Origin: Actinopolyspora mortivallis DSM 44261
GTDB lineage: Bacteria; Actinomycetota; Actinomycetes; Mycobacteriales; Pseudonocardiaceae
Direction of reading: 5' to 3'
DNA length: 64,000 nucleotides
Assembly (NCBI RefSeq): GCF_000384035.1
Contig: NZ_KB913024.1
Coordinates: 3,249,228 to 3,313,227, forward strand
Below the pieces are notes generated by a model. That model was not told the origin of the DNA, ran no database searches, and worked only from the letters and a program-made list of their open reading frames with translations. Of this stretch, positions 44,465 through 53,029 are shown piece by piece. Position 1 is the first letter of the stretch. Each line of letters opens with the position of its first letter. Both the position numbers and the translations under genes were made by a program.

Positions 44465-45373
44465 ATGAGTACATCAGACGGAAACCTCAACGCAGAGCAC
44501 ACCCAGGAAGCATCGACAAACGAACGCATCAGCCCAACAGTCCGGCTCCGCAAGCTTGTCCGACGCCTGCGTAGCTGGCGAGAACACGCGCGGATGCGCC
44601 AAGAAGACGTCGCCGACGTGCTTGGTTGGTCTAAAGCCAAAGTCAGCAGGTATGAGAACGCTGAGCAGATCCCGGGAACCGCTGAGATCATCGCTCTGGC
44701 AACCATCTACGGAAGGTCCGAGCAGGAACGCGATCAGTACATGGCACTCGCCGTTCAGGCACGTCAACGAGGCTGGTGGCAAAGCTACGGCACAGAAGCC
44801 TTGAAACAGGATTTCGACGAGTACGTAGGCCTGGAATCTGAAGCATGCTTGCTCAAGGAGTACTGCTTTGAGCTAATTCCCGGCCTGCTCCAAACCGAGT
44901 CCTACGCCACTGAGCTCATGCGAGCATGGTTGCCCAGCGTGGACACTTCAGTCACTGAAGAGCGAGCCGCACTACGCGCCCAACGGCAAGCCAACCTCTA
45001 CGGCGAGCATCCCCTAGCTCTTCACACCGTGGTACACGAGTGCGCTCTTCGTCAGCGGGTAGGTGGCCCTGAAGTAATACGCCCTCAGCTCGAACACCTG
45101 CTGTCCATGTCCGAACTTCCACACGTGACCATCCAGGTCCTGCCGTTCACCGCGGGAGCACACCCGGCGATGGACTCACCGTTCATCATCCTGTCGTTTC
45201 CCGACCCCGAGTTCACGGATGTCGGCTTCGCCGAGTACCTCACCGGCTGCGTCTACGTGGAAGATCCCGAGGAAGTCGAATCGTATAGTCTGAATTTCAA
45301 CGCCCTAACCGAACAGGCGTTGACACCGACAGCATCCATCGACCTCATCCGTACGCTTGTCGATGACATATGA
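44465..45373 (+). CDS. XRE-family regulator with DUF5753 domain
   Basis: This 302-residue protein has an N-terminal XRE HTH (LRSWREHARMRQEDVADVLG, WSKAKVSRYENAEQIPGTAE) and a C-terminal DUF5753 domain (LIPGLLQTESYATELMRAWL, HECALRQRVGGPEV, HVTIQVLPFTAGAHP). Such regulators are very common in actinomycetes next to DUF397 genes and control development or antibiotic genes in Streptomyces. GGAG lies seven bases before the ATG. Its base composition is clearly less G+C-rich than its neighbours, which hints at gain by transfer. Two DUF397 genes follow. Confidence 0.92.
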   Translation: MSTSDGNLNAEHTQEASTNERISPTVRLRKLVRRLRSWREHARMRQEDVADVLGWSKAKVSRYENAEQIPGTAEIIALATIYGRSEQERDQYMALAVQARQRGWWQSYGTEALKQDFDEYVGLESEACLLKEYCFELIPGLLQTESYATELMRAWLPSVDTSVTEERAALRAQRQANLYGEHPLALHTVVHECALRQRVGGPEVIRPQLEHLLSMSELPHVTIQVLPFTAGAHPAMDSPFIILSFPDPEFTDVGFAEYLTGCVYVEDPEEVESYSLNFNALTEQALTPTASIDLIRTLVDDI

Positions 45374-45391
45374 ACACGGCAAGGGAGCATG

Positions 45392-45601
45392 ATGACCACC
45401 GCAGACTTCACGCATGCGCGCTGGCATAAGTCCAGTCGCAGCAACGGCGGCGGTGGAGCGTGTGTCATGGTGGCGCACGTGCCCACCGCCACCGGCGTTG
45501 CCGACAGCAAACTCGGCCAGAACAGTCCCGTGTTGCCGTTCAGCAAGACCGCCTGGACCTCGTTCCTCGACACGATCAAAAGCGACCGCCTCCACGGCTG
45601 A
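45392..45601 (+). CDS. DUF397 protein, first copy
   Basis: The 69-residue DUF397 protein reads ARWHKSSRSNGGGGACVMVA and DSKLGQNSPVLPF, ending in FLDTIKSDRLHG. These small proteins are partners, probably antagonists, of the XRE/DUF5753 regulator encoded just before. The spacing of 18 bases shows an operon. I prefer ATG 45392 over the overlapping 45389 because of AAGGGAG. The last 39 coding bases and the next 24 are identical to the second copy. Confidence 0.88.
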   Translation: MTTADFTHARWHKSSRSNGGGGACVMVAHVPTATGVADSKLGQNSPVLPFSKTAWTSFLDTIKSDRLHG

Positions 45602-45625
45602 CCCCTGCTCGTGACTCCCGCCCGG
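45563..45625 (+). repeat. 63-bp direct repeat, copy 1
   Basis: A perfect 63-bp block covers the last 39 coding bases of the first DUF397 gene, its stop and the left arm of the hairpin after it. It recurs unchanged at 45910-45972. Confidence 0.95.
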
Positions 45626-45640
45626 TAATCGCCGGGCGGG
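45617..45640 (+). terminator. hairpin after the first DUF397 gene
   Basis: CCCGCCCGG (45617-45625) pairs perfectly with CCGGGCGGG (45632-45640) around a 6-base loop. Confidence 0.6.
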
Positions 45641-45738
45641 ACCGTCTGCATCTTCACCCGGTCGGACCTGGTGCGTTGCCTGCCGCACGGGATATTCCCG
45701 GACGAGGAACACGGACCCCTGCCGTGAGGAGCACCCAC

Positions 45739-45948
45739 ATGGCCCCATCCCGTCTGACCGAGGCCCGGTGGCGCAAGTCCACCCGAAGCAACGGGGGTGG
45801 CCAGTGTGTCGAGGTCGCCCGGAACCTGCCGGGAACCGCACTCGTCCGGGACAGCAAACTCGGTGCGGACAGCCCCGTCCTCGCGGTCCCTCCCGAGCGC
45901 TTCACCACCTTCCTCGACACGATCAAAAGCGACCGCCTCCACGGCTGA
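45739..45948 (+). CDS. DUF397 protein, second copy
   Basis: The 69-residue DUF397 protein reads ARWRKSTRSNGGGQCVEVAR and DSKLGADSPVLAV, ending in FLDTIKSDRLHG. GAGGAGC is about eight bases before the ATG. Its 3' end is identical to that of the first copy for 63 bases, while the 5' parts differ clearly. This indicates a tandem duplication kept alike at the end by gene conversion or very recent. Confidence 0.88.
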   Translation: MAPSRLTEARWRKSTRSNGGGQCVEVARNLPGTALVRDSKLGADSPVLAVPPERFTTFLDTIKSDRLHG

Positions 45949-45972
45949 CCCCTGCTCGTGACTCCCGCCCGG
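45910..45972 (+). repeat. 63-bp direct repeat, copy 2
   Basis: This is the second perfect copy of the block at 45563-45625, 347 bases downstream. The sequence diverges straight after the left hairpin arm. Confidence 0.95.
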
Positions 45973-45987
45973 CTGCCACCGGGTGGG
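45964..45987 (+). terminator. hairpin after the second DUF397 gene
   Basis: CCCGCCCGG (45964-45972) pairs with CCGGGTGGG (45979-45987, one G-U pair) around a 6-base loop. Confidence 0.6.
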
Positions 45988-46086
45988 GTGTGCCCTCTCT
46001 CCCCGTCAGAGCCGAGGCGGGCGGCACGAGCCCGCCCGAACCTCCCTCGGCCGGGCCTGCCACGGCCCGGGAGGAACACTCGGACC

Positions 46087-47172
46087 GTGCCGCAGCCCAC
46101 TGTCCGGCATGTCCCCGACAACCCGGCGAACGGGATGCGAGACAGTGTCGGTGTGCACCACCTCGAACCGCTGACCTTCACCAACGCGCTGCTCAGTTGG
46201 AAGTTCACCCTCTGGTGGGACCTGCTGATCGCGCTGATCGGCGCCTGCTACGCCGTCGGGGTCGTGCGGAGGAACCGCCGGAGGCCGGAGAGCCCTTGGC
46301 CCGCCCACCGCAGCTGGCTGTTCGCCTCCGGCCTGCTGAGCTGGGTCGTGGCCATGAACAGCTTCGTCGGGGTCTACAGCCACGCGCTGTTCACCATGCA
46401 CATGGTCCAACACCTGATGCTGATCATGGTGGTTCCCGCCCTGCTGGTCTACGGCAAACCGCTCCAGCTCTACGGCGAACTGGACCCCTCCGGCCGCCGC
46501 GAACGCCTGCTGCGGGGCCGCACCGTCGGGCTGCTCACCCACCCCGCCTGGACGATGGTGCTGTACTCCGTGGTGCTCGTGGCCACCCACCTCACCCCGT
46601 TCATGCAGGTCATGCTGCTGAACCCGTGGCTGCACCACGCCGAGAGCGCCCTCTACCTGGTCACCGGCTACCTGACGTTCCTGCCGCTGCTGGGCACCGA
46701 ACCGACCCGGTGGCAGCACTTCCCGTACCCGCTGCGCGTGTTCAGCGCGATGATGGGGATGGGGCCGGACACCGGCATCGGCGTGATCCTGATGATGGCC
46801 GACAAACCACTGTTTCCCGCCTACTTCGACATGCGGGACTGGTGGCTGGACGACGGCACCCTGACCGTGCTGGCCGACCAACGGCTCGGTGGGGGAATCA
46901 TGTGGTTCTTCGGAGACGCCATCATGGCGTTGTTCGCCCTGATCCTGGTCAAACAGTGGATGCGCTCCAAAGGCCCGGAGGCGGGCTTCGGCAACTGGCT
47001 GGAATCGGCCCGGCGCAGCGCGCTGGCCGGGACCTACGAGGAAACCGACGAGCCGGAGGTCCGGAACCTGCGGGCCAGTGAGAACGTGGACGAGGACGAG
47101 CGGGCCAGACAGGCCTACAACGCCATGCTCGCCCGGCTCGCCCAGCAGGAACGCCACGGCGAGGACCGCTGA
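46087..47172 (+). CDS. CtaG-family cytochrome c oxidase assembly protein
   Basis: This 361-residue membrane protein has about seven hydrophobic segments and the caa3_CtaG pattern: YSHALFTMHMVQHLMLIMVV, ESALYLVTGYLTFLPLLGTE and GGGIMWFFGDAIMALFALIL, with histidines HM-H-LM in the first helix that could bind copper. CtaG proteins deliver copper to, or help mature, subunit I/II of cytochrome c oxidase. GTG 46087 has GGAGGA 10 bases upstream; ATG 46135 is an alternative. The CopD-CtaG fusion gene follows in the same direction after 66 bases. Confidence 0.88.
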   Translation: MPQPTVRHVPDNPANGMRDSVGVHHLEPLTFTNALLSWKFTLWWDLLIALIGACYAVGVVRRNRRRPESPWPAHRSWLFASGLLSWVVAMNSFVGVYSHALFTMHMVQHLMLIMVVPALLVYGKPLQLYGELDPSGRRERLLRGRTVGLLTHPAWTMVLYSVVLVATHLTPFMQVMLLNPWLHHAESALYLVTGYLTFLPLLGTEPTRWQHFPYPLRVFSAMMGMGPDTGIGVILMMADKPLFPAYFDMRDWWLDDGTLTVLADQRLGGGIMWFFGDAIMALFALILVKQWMRSKGPEAGFGNWLESARRSALAGTYEETDEPEVRNLRASENVDEDERARQAYNAMLARLAQQERHGEDR

Positions 47173-47238
47173 GAGCCGTTCCCGCCACGGCCGTGCCCGG
47201 CGCGGCCATCCCCTCCCCACCGAGTGCTGAGGTCTTCG

Positions 47239-49206
47239 ATGTCGGCTCCCGCCCCGAACAGCGCCCCGAGCGGTCCCCGCCCCCGGGACCGCCGACACAC
47301 CGCCCTGTGGACGGCCCTGGGTGTGCTCGCCGCCGTGGTACTCACGGTCTGGACCGTGCTCGCCGCCGGTGAACGCGCCTACCTCGTGCTCGGCTACCCC
47401 GACCCCGGAGCGGTGACCACGCTCGGCGTCAACCTGCTGCGGCTGGTTCTCGACCTCTCCGCCGCCGTGTGCGTGGGCTCACTGGTGTTCTGCGCCTTCT
47501 TCACCACCCCCCGCCGGGACCGCATGGTCTCCCCCGACGGCTACGCGGCCGTGCGCGCCGCGGAGATCTCCGCCTGGGTGTGGGCCGGGGCCGGGCTGCT
47601 GCTGACCGTCTTCGACGCCGCCGACTCCTCCGGCCAGCCGGTCTCCGAGATCCTGGCCCCGAACTCGCTGCTCGAACTGCTGGGGGCCCTGGACGCCCCC
47701 GACGGCTGGCTGCTGTCGGCCACCGTCGCGGTCGTGCTGGCCCTGTCCTGCCACTTCGTGCTGCGTTGGCGCACCACGATCGCCCTGTCCCTGGTGGGGA
47801 TGCTGGGGGTGCTGCCGCCGGTGCTGGTGGGCCACGGGGCCTCCAACGCCGGGCACGACTTCGCCTCGGACAGCCTGGGATTCCACGTGGTGGCGGCCAC
47901 GCTGTGGCTGGGAACCCTGTTCGCCGTGCTGGCCCACGCGCTGCGCGGCGGGGCACACCAACAGCGGGTGGCCCTGCGCTACCGGCGTCTCGCGGCGGGA
48001 TGTTGGGCGGTGCTGGCCCTGTCGGGGGTGATCTCCGCACTGGTGCTGGTGCCCCCCGAACGGCTGTTGGAGACCCGCTACGGAACGCTGGTGCTGGCCA
48101 AGGTCGGGATGCTGGTGCTGATCGCGGCGGTGTCCGTACCGCTGCGCCGTCGGATGTTCCGTGCGGGCATCGGGACACCCCGCGCCGTGCTCCGACTGGC
48201 GGGGGTGGAAGGGGCACTGTTGCTGGGCACCCTGGGAGTGTCCATGGGGATGGCCCACGTGCCGCCGCCGAACCTGCTCGCCCGGGACACCACGGCCTCC
48301 GAACTGCTGATCGGCTACAACCTGCCCGCCTTCCCCGATCCGATACGGCTGCTGACCGCGTGGCGGTTCGACCTGCTGCTGGGCACGGCGGCCGTGCTGC
48401 TGGCCGTGGGCTACCTGCTGGGAGTGCGCCGCCTGCGGGCCGCCGGTGAGAGCTGGCCGGTGGGCCGCACCGTGAGCTGGATGGCGGGCTGCGCCACGGT
48501 GCTGATCGCCACTTCCTCGGGGCTGGCCAGCTACGCACCGGCCACCTTCGGGATGCACATGACTGCGCATCTGCTGCTGAACATGGTGGGTCCGGCGCTG
48601 CTCGTGCTCGGACAACCCGTACTGCTGGCGCTGAACGCCCTGCCCGGCGCCGAACGCGGGGGGCTGTTCGGACCTCGCGAGTGGGTGCTGGCGGTGGTGC
48701 ACTCCCCGGTCGCGCGGGCGGCGACCCACCCGGTGGTGGCCTCGGTGCTGCTGGCCGGGTCGCTGTACGGGCTCTACCTGACCGGGCTGTTCCAGTGGGT
48801 GATGCAGGAGCACTGGGCACACACGATCATGAACGTGTACTTCCTGGTGACCGGCTACCTCTGGTTCTGGTCGGTGTTGGGCACCGACCGCACGCCACGC
48901 AGGGTGCCGCAGCTGGCCAGGCTCGGGGTGACGCTGGGGATGATGCCGCTGCTGGCCTTCTTCGGGGTGCTCGTGCTGAGCATGGACGAGCCGATCGCGG
49001 ACAACTACTACCGCACGCTGGACCTGGCCTGGAGCATCGATCCGATGGCCGCCCAACGGGCCGGGGCGTTGATCGGCTGGCTCGGCGGCGAGCTGCCCAT
49101 GCTGCTGGTGCTGGTCGTGCTGCTGAGCCAGTGGCAGCGAGAACAGGGAGACGACGACGCCGAACACGAGGGCCTGTTCGAACGGCTGGAGTCCACCCGG
49201 AGCTGA
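47239..49206 (+). CDS. CopD-CtaG fusion, copper/cytochrome oxidase membrane protein
   Basis: The 655-residue protein has two parts. Residues 20-400 form a CopD-like copper-resistance domain with eight or so helices, including SLGFHVVAATLWLGTLFAVL. Residues 410-640 form a CtaG domain with FGMHMTAHLLLNMVGPALLV and NVYFLVTGYLWFWSVLGTDR. The fusion is known in actinomycetes and is thought to move copper across the membrane for oxidase assembly. It follows another CtaG gene, so two CtaG domains are made from one operon. The start is ATG 47239. Confidence 0.9.
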   Translation: MSAPAPNSAPSGPRPRDRRHTALWTALGVLAAVVLTVWTVLAAGERAYLVLGYPDPGAVTTLGVNLLRLVLDLSAAVCVGSLVFCAFFTTPRRDRMVSPDGYAAVRAAEISAWVWAGAGLLLTVFDAADSSGQPVSEILAPNSLLELLGALDAPDGWLLSATVAVVLALSCHFVLRWRTTIALSLVGMLGVLPPVLVGHGASNAGHDFASDSLGFHVVAATLWLGTLFAVLAHALRGGAHQQRVALRYRRLAAGCWAVLALSGVISALVLVPPERLLETRYGTLVLAKVGMLVLIAAVSVPLRRRMFRAGIGTPRAVLRLAGVEGALLLGTLGVSMGMAHVPPPNLLARDTTASELLIGYNLPAFPDPIRLLTAWRFDLLLGTAAVLLAVGYLLGVRRLRAAGESWPVGRTVSWMAGCATVLIATSSGLASYAPATFGMHMTAHLLLNMVGPALLVLGQPVLLALNALPGAERGGLFGPREWVLAVVHSPVARAATHPVVASVLLAGSLYGLYLTGLFQWVMQEHWAHTIMNVYFLVTGYLWFWSVLGTDRTPRRVPQLARLGVTLGMMPLLAFFGVLVLSMDEPIADNYYRTLDLAWSIDPMAAQRAGALIGWLGGELPMLLVLVVLLSQWQREQGDDDAEHEGLFERLESTRS

Positions 49207-49306
49207 CCGAGGGCCGTCACACTACTCGACGTTTCCCGCCAAGGCCGCGCGGCGCCGACTCCCGTGCCGGCTACGTGCCCACGCACGCAGCCGGCACGGA
49301 TCCGGT

Positions 49307-51877
49307 CTATTCCTCCGAGAGGGCCGCCGCCGGCTGCGCCCGGGCGGCCCGCCGCGCAGGCAGCACCGAGGCCAGCACGCCCGCCGGGACGGCGCAGGCC
49401 ACCACCAGCAGCAGCCGAGCCCAGGGCACGGCGAAGGAGACGGGCAGTCCTGCCTGGCCGAGCAGGGCGGCCACGCCGCCGAAGGCGAACAGCACGCCGA
49501 GCACGGCACCCAGCACCGTCCCGACCAGGGCCAGCAGCACCGCCTCCAGCGCCAGGGTCCCCCGCAGCTGTCCCCGGGTCAGCCCCAGAGCGCGCAGCAG
49601 CGCGGACTCCCTGCCGCGTTCCAGCACCGACAGCCCGAGGGTGTTGGCGATACCGACCACCGCGATGATCACCGCGACCGCCAGCAGGCCGGAGACGATC
49701 AGCAGCAGCGTGTCGAGCACCTGGGTGTACTGGGCACGCGTCAACACCGCCCCCGTGACGTTCACCGGGGTCGAGGCGCTGTCCCGTTCCATGGAGCGCA
49801 GCTCGCTGGTGTACTCCCGCATGGAGGCGTCCGTGTCGGCACGGGCCCACAGGGCGGCGGTGTGGGTCTCGACTCCCGTCGCGGCCAGGTCGGAGCGGGT
49901 CAGCAGCACCCCGGAGTCGACCAGGTCACTGACCACCACACGGAACGTGCCGGAACCGTCCCCGACCGGAAGTTCGACCCGGTCACCCTCCGACCAGCCC
50001 GTCGGCGTGAGCAGGGTCTCGTCGACCAGCATCGTCCCGGAACGCAGCTGCTGGGCACCGTGTCGGGACACCTCGGCGAGCTCGGCGGGGTCGATGCCCA
50101 GCGCCCGGAAGGTGACGGAGGACATCTCCTCGGGATCGACTCCCTCGGGCAGGTTCCCCTCCGGTCGTTCCACCTCGAAGGTGGTACCCGCCAGCGCGGC
50201 GGTGCTCGCGGTGCCCTCCAGCGACTCCAGACGCTGCCGCACGCTGGCGGGCACGGTTCCGCCGTACTCCCGAGTGGAGATCTTCACGTCCACCGGATAG
50301 TTCTGGTCGACCTCCCGGTTGGCACTGATCCGCGCGCTGGCCGTCCCGGTGACCAGCGCCACGATCAGCCCCACACCGATCATCAGCGCGGTGCTGGTGG
50401 AGGAGGCCCGGTAGGGGTTGCGCACGGCGTTGCCCCCGGCGAGGGTGCCCGGGGGGCCGAACAGCCGCAACACACGCCCGAACGCCCTGGCCACGGCCGG
50501 AATGAGCGTGGGGGTGAACAGCAGCACTCCCACCACGGCCAGGATCCCGCCCGGCACGGCCATGCCGAGGCTGGCTCCGGTCGCGCCGAACAGCAGCAGC
50601 CCCCCGCCCAGCACGGTGAGCACGGCGGCGAAGACCAGCCGGACCCGACCGACCCGGCGGGAGACCTGTTCGTCCGGCACCGGACGCAGCGCCGCCAACG
50701 GGGAGACCCGCATCGCGCGGGCGGCCGGGGCCAGCGAGGCCAGGAAGGTCACCAGCATCCCGGCCACCACGGGCACGACCAACGCCAACGGGGTGACACC
50801 GAGCGAGCCGAAGTCCACCGGGGAGTCGGTCAGCCCCAGCGGCCAGCCCACCACCGCCGAGACCAGCACGCCGAAGGCGGTGCCGATCACCGAGGTGACC
50901 AACCCGACCAGCAGGGCCTCGAACAGCGCCGAACGTCGGATCTGCCCCCGGGTGGCGCCGACGCACCGCAACAGGGCGTACTGCCTGCTGCGCTGGGCGT
51001 GCAGCACCGAGAAGGTGTTGACGATGACGAACCCGGCCACGAACAACGCGATCGCACCGAACGGCAGCAGCACGGAGTTCAGCGCCGTGGACAGGCTCCC
51101 GCTGAAGCGCTCCACCTCGAAGTCGGCCTGCTGCCGCCCGGTGCGGACCTGGGTGTATCTGTCCGGAAGCTTCTCCTTCAGGCGCTCCGTCACGGCCGTG
51201 GTCTCGGCCCCGTCGTCCAGCAGCAGGTCGATGCGGTCGTACTCGGTGGCCTCCAGCGAGCGCAGCAGTTCCCCCGGAGCGAAGACCGTGGCTTGGCTGG
51301 TTCCGGTGAGCAGGCTGCCGCCGATGTCCACCAGACCCGAGATCCGGGCCGTGCGCTCCGGAGGCGGTTCGGCGGTGTCCTCCTGGGCGGAGGGAGCCCT
51401 TCCGAGCCGGCTCAGGGTGATCTCGTCGCCGGGCTCCAGGCCCGCCGACTCGGCGGCCCGCTGGCTGACCACCACCTCGTTCCCGCTTCCGGGGTAGCTC
51501 CCCTTCACGAGGTCGTACCAGCGCAGCGACGGTTGGTCGGGCAGCCGGGACAGTTCCACGAAGTTCCGTTCCCCGTGCCACCCGGCGCTGGCGTAGCTCT
51601 CGGTCCGCGGCACCGCGGCGGCCACGCCCTCGGTCTGCCGGATCCGGCGGAGCCGCTCCCGCTGGGGGACGTCCCCGTCGCTCCGCAAGGACGGCGCGGT
51701 GACGACGACGTCGGCGGCCAGGTTGGGCGCGGCCACCATGTGCCGGACCGAGGCCTGCATGGTGCCGGTGAACACCAGCGTGGCGGCGACGAATCCCACG
51801 CCCAGCACGATGGCCAGACCCGCCGCCGAGAGCCGTCCGAGGTTGTGTCGGAGTTGGAGCAGGGTGTTGCGCAGCAC
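49307..51877 (-). CDS. MacB/FtsX-type ABC transporter permease
   Basis: This 856-residue permease has an N-terminal segment (AGLAIVLGVGFVAATLVFTG), a large outer MacB-like domain, three central FtsX helices (LPFGAIALFVAGFVIVNTFS, LVGLVTSVIGTAFGVLVSAV), a second unit starting at ALMIGVGLIVALVTGTASA, a second outer domain and a last FtsX block (GLLAVAVIIAVVGIANTLGL). The 10-helix duplicated form is common in actinomycetes. GTG start is six bases after the ATPase stop. It may export peptides or lipoproteins or act as a mechanotransmitter. Confidence 0.9.
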   Translation of the reverse strand: MLRNTLLQLRHNLGRLSAAGLAIVLGVGFVAATLVFTGTMQASVRHMVAAPNLAADVVVTAPSLRSDGDVPQRERLRRIRQTEGVAAAVPRTESYASAGWHGERNFVELSRLPDQPSLRWYDLVKGSYPGSGNEVVVSQRAAESAGLEPGDEITLSRLGRAPSAQEDTAEPPPERTARISGLVDIGGSLLTGTSQATVFAPGELLRSLEATEYDRIDLLLDDGAETTAVTERLKEKLPDRYTQVRTGRQQADFEVERFSGSLSTALNSVLLPFGAIALFVAGFVIVNTFSVLHAQRSRQYALLRCVGATRGQIRRSALFEALLVGLVTSVIGTAFGVLVSAVVGWPLGLTDSPVDFGSLGVTPLALVVPVVAGMLVTFLASLAPAARAMRVSPLAALRPVPDEQVSRRVGRVRLVFAAVLTVLGGGLLLFGATGASLGMAVPGGILAVVGVLLFTPTLIPAVARAFGRVLRLFGPPGTLAGGNAVRNPYRASSTSTALMIGVGLIVALVTGTASARISANREVDQNYPVDVKISTREYGGTVPASVRQRLESLEGTASTAALAGTTFEVERPEGNLPEGVDPEEMSSVTFRALGIDPAELAEVSRHGAQQLRSGTMLVDETLLTPTGWSEGDRVELPVGDGSGTFRVVVSDLVDSGVLLTRSDLAATGVETHTAALWARADTDASMREYTSELRSMERDSASTPVNVTGAVLTRAQYTQVLDTLLLIVSGLLAVAVIIAVVGIANTLGLSVLERGRESALLRALGLTRGQLRGTLALEAVLLALVGTVLGAVLGVLFAFGGVAALLGQAGLPVSFAVPWARLLLVVACAVPAGVLASVLPARRAARAQPAAALSEE

Positions 51878-51883
51878 GAGCTC

Positions 51884-52693
51884 TCACCCACCCAACCGGC
51901 GCAGCGAGTCGAGCACCGCTTCCGGCGTGGGCTGGTCGATGTGGCCCGCGATGGTGCCGTCGGCCAGCAGCACCACGCTGTCCGCGTAGGACGCCGCGAC
52001 CGGGTCGTGGGTGACCATCACCACGGTCTGGCCGAACTGGCGCACCGAGCCGCGCAGGAACTCCAGCAGGTTCGCGCCGGACTTGGAGTCCAGCGCCCCG
52101 GTGGGCTCGTCGGCGAAGACGACCTCGGGACGTGTGACCAGCGCGCGGGCCACCGCGACCCGCTGTTGTTGCCCACCGGAGAGCTCGCTGGGCCGGTGAC
52201 GCAGTCGTTGGTCGATGCCCAGGGCCTCGGTGAGAGTGTCCAGCCACTGCCGGTCGGGTTCGCGCCCGGACAGCTCCAGCGGCAGCAGGATGTTCTGCTC
52301 GGCCGTGAGGGTGGGCAGCAGGTTGAACGACTGGAACAGGAAACCGATCCGGTCACGGCGGGTCAGGGTGAGCTGCTTGTCCGACAGTTCGGTCAGGTCG
52401 GTCTCGCCCAGCATCACCCGCCCCGAGCTGGGAGTGTCCAACCCGGCCAGACAGTGCATCAGGGTGGACTTGCCGGAGCCGGAAGGCCCCATGATCGCGC
52501 TGAACCGCCCACCGGCGAAGCCGATGTCGACGCCGTCCAGGGCGCGGACCCCGGCCTCCCCGCTGCCGTAGACCTTCACCAGCTCGGAGGCGCTGGTCGC
52601 GTACCCGGATGCGGGTTCGGCGGCGGAGGTGGTGGAGGTGGCGCTGTCCTCCCGGGTGGCCGGATCCGGCCGCGACCCGTTCGGGATGTTCAC
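51884..52693 (-). CDS. MacB/LolD-type ABC transporter ATP-binding protein
   Basis: The 269-residue ATPase has Walker A MGPSGSGKST, Q-loop FLFQSFNLLP, signature LSGGQQQRVAVARAL and Walker B VVFADEPTGALD with switch histidine THD. It starts at GTG 52693 after GGGGGA; the frame further upstream to 52960 has no coding character. A Ser/Thr/Ala-rich leader of about 35 residues precedes the ABC domain. It is coupled to the permease gene that follows. Loose FtsX/MacB-type pairs usually act in envelope export. Confidence 0.9.
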   Translation of the reverse strand: MNIPNGSRPDPATREDSATSTTSAAEPASGYATSASELVKVYGSGEAGVRALDGVDIGFAGGRFSAIMGPSGSGKSTLMHCLAGLDTPSSGRVMLGETDLTELSDKQLTLTRRDRIGFLFQSFNLLPTLTAEQNILLPLELSGREPDRQWLDTLTEALGIDQRLRHRPSELSGGQQQRVAVARALVTRPEVVFADEPTGALDSKSGANLLEFLRGSVRQFGQTVVMVTHDPVAASYADSVVLLADGTIAGHIDQPTPEAVLDSLRRLGG

Positions 52694-53029
52694 GTGAAAT
52701 CCCCCATGCTTCGTCGGTTGCGAGACTGCCTGTGAGGTTACGTTCCGAACACGCGGAACATCGTGCGGTGTTCGGAAGAACACCGGAGAGCACGGACGGA
52801 CCCGACGGGGCCCGCGCCCCTTTCGGTGAGCAAGGTCACGAGAGCGCGTCTCCGGCGCCACACCTCTGCCCGTGACGCGGAGTCCCGGGCAACCGCGGCC
52901 GGAGCGCACGCCTCTCCGATGTGCACCGTTCCCAGCCAACACCGTTTCCGCCGCGGCCACCTCGGGGAAGTCCCCCGGGTTTCCCCCGAGATCTCCCCCG
53001 AGGGGTCGCTGTCCGGTGTGTCCTCCGGC
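52694..53029. other. intergenic region between ABC operon and copper ATPase
   Basis: This 336-base spacer separates two leftward units and should hold the promoter of the ABC operon. I see no gene in it. Confidence 0.5.
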
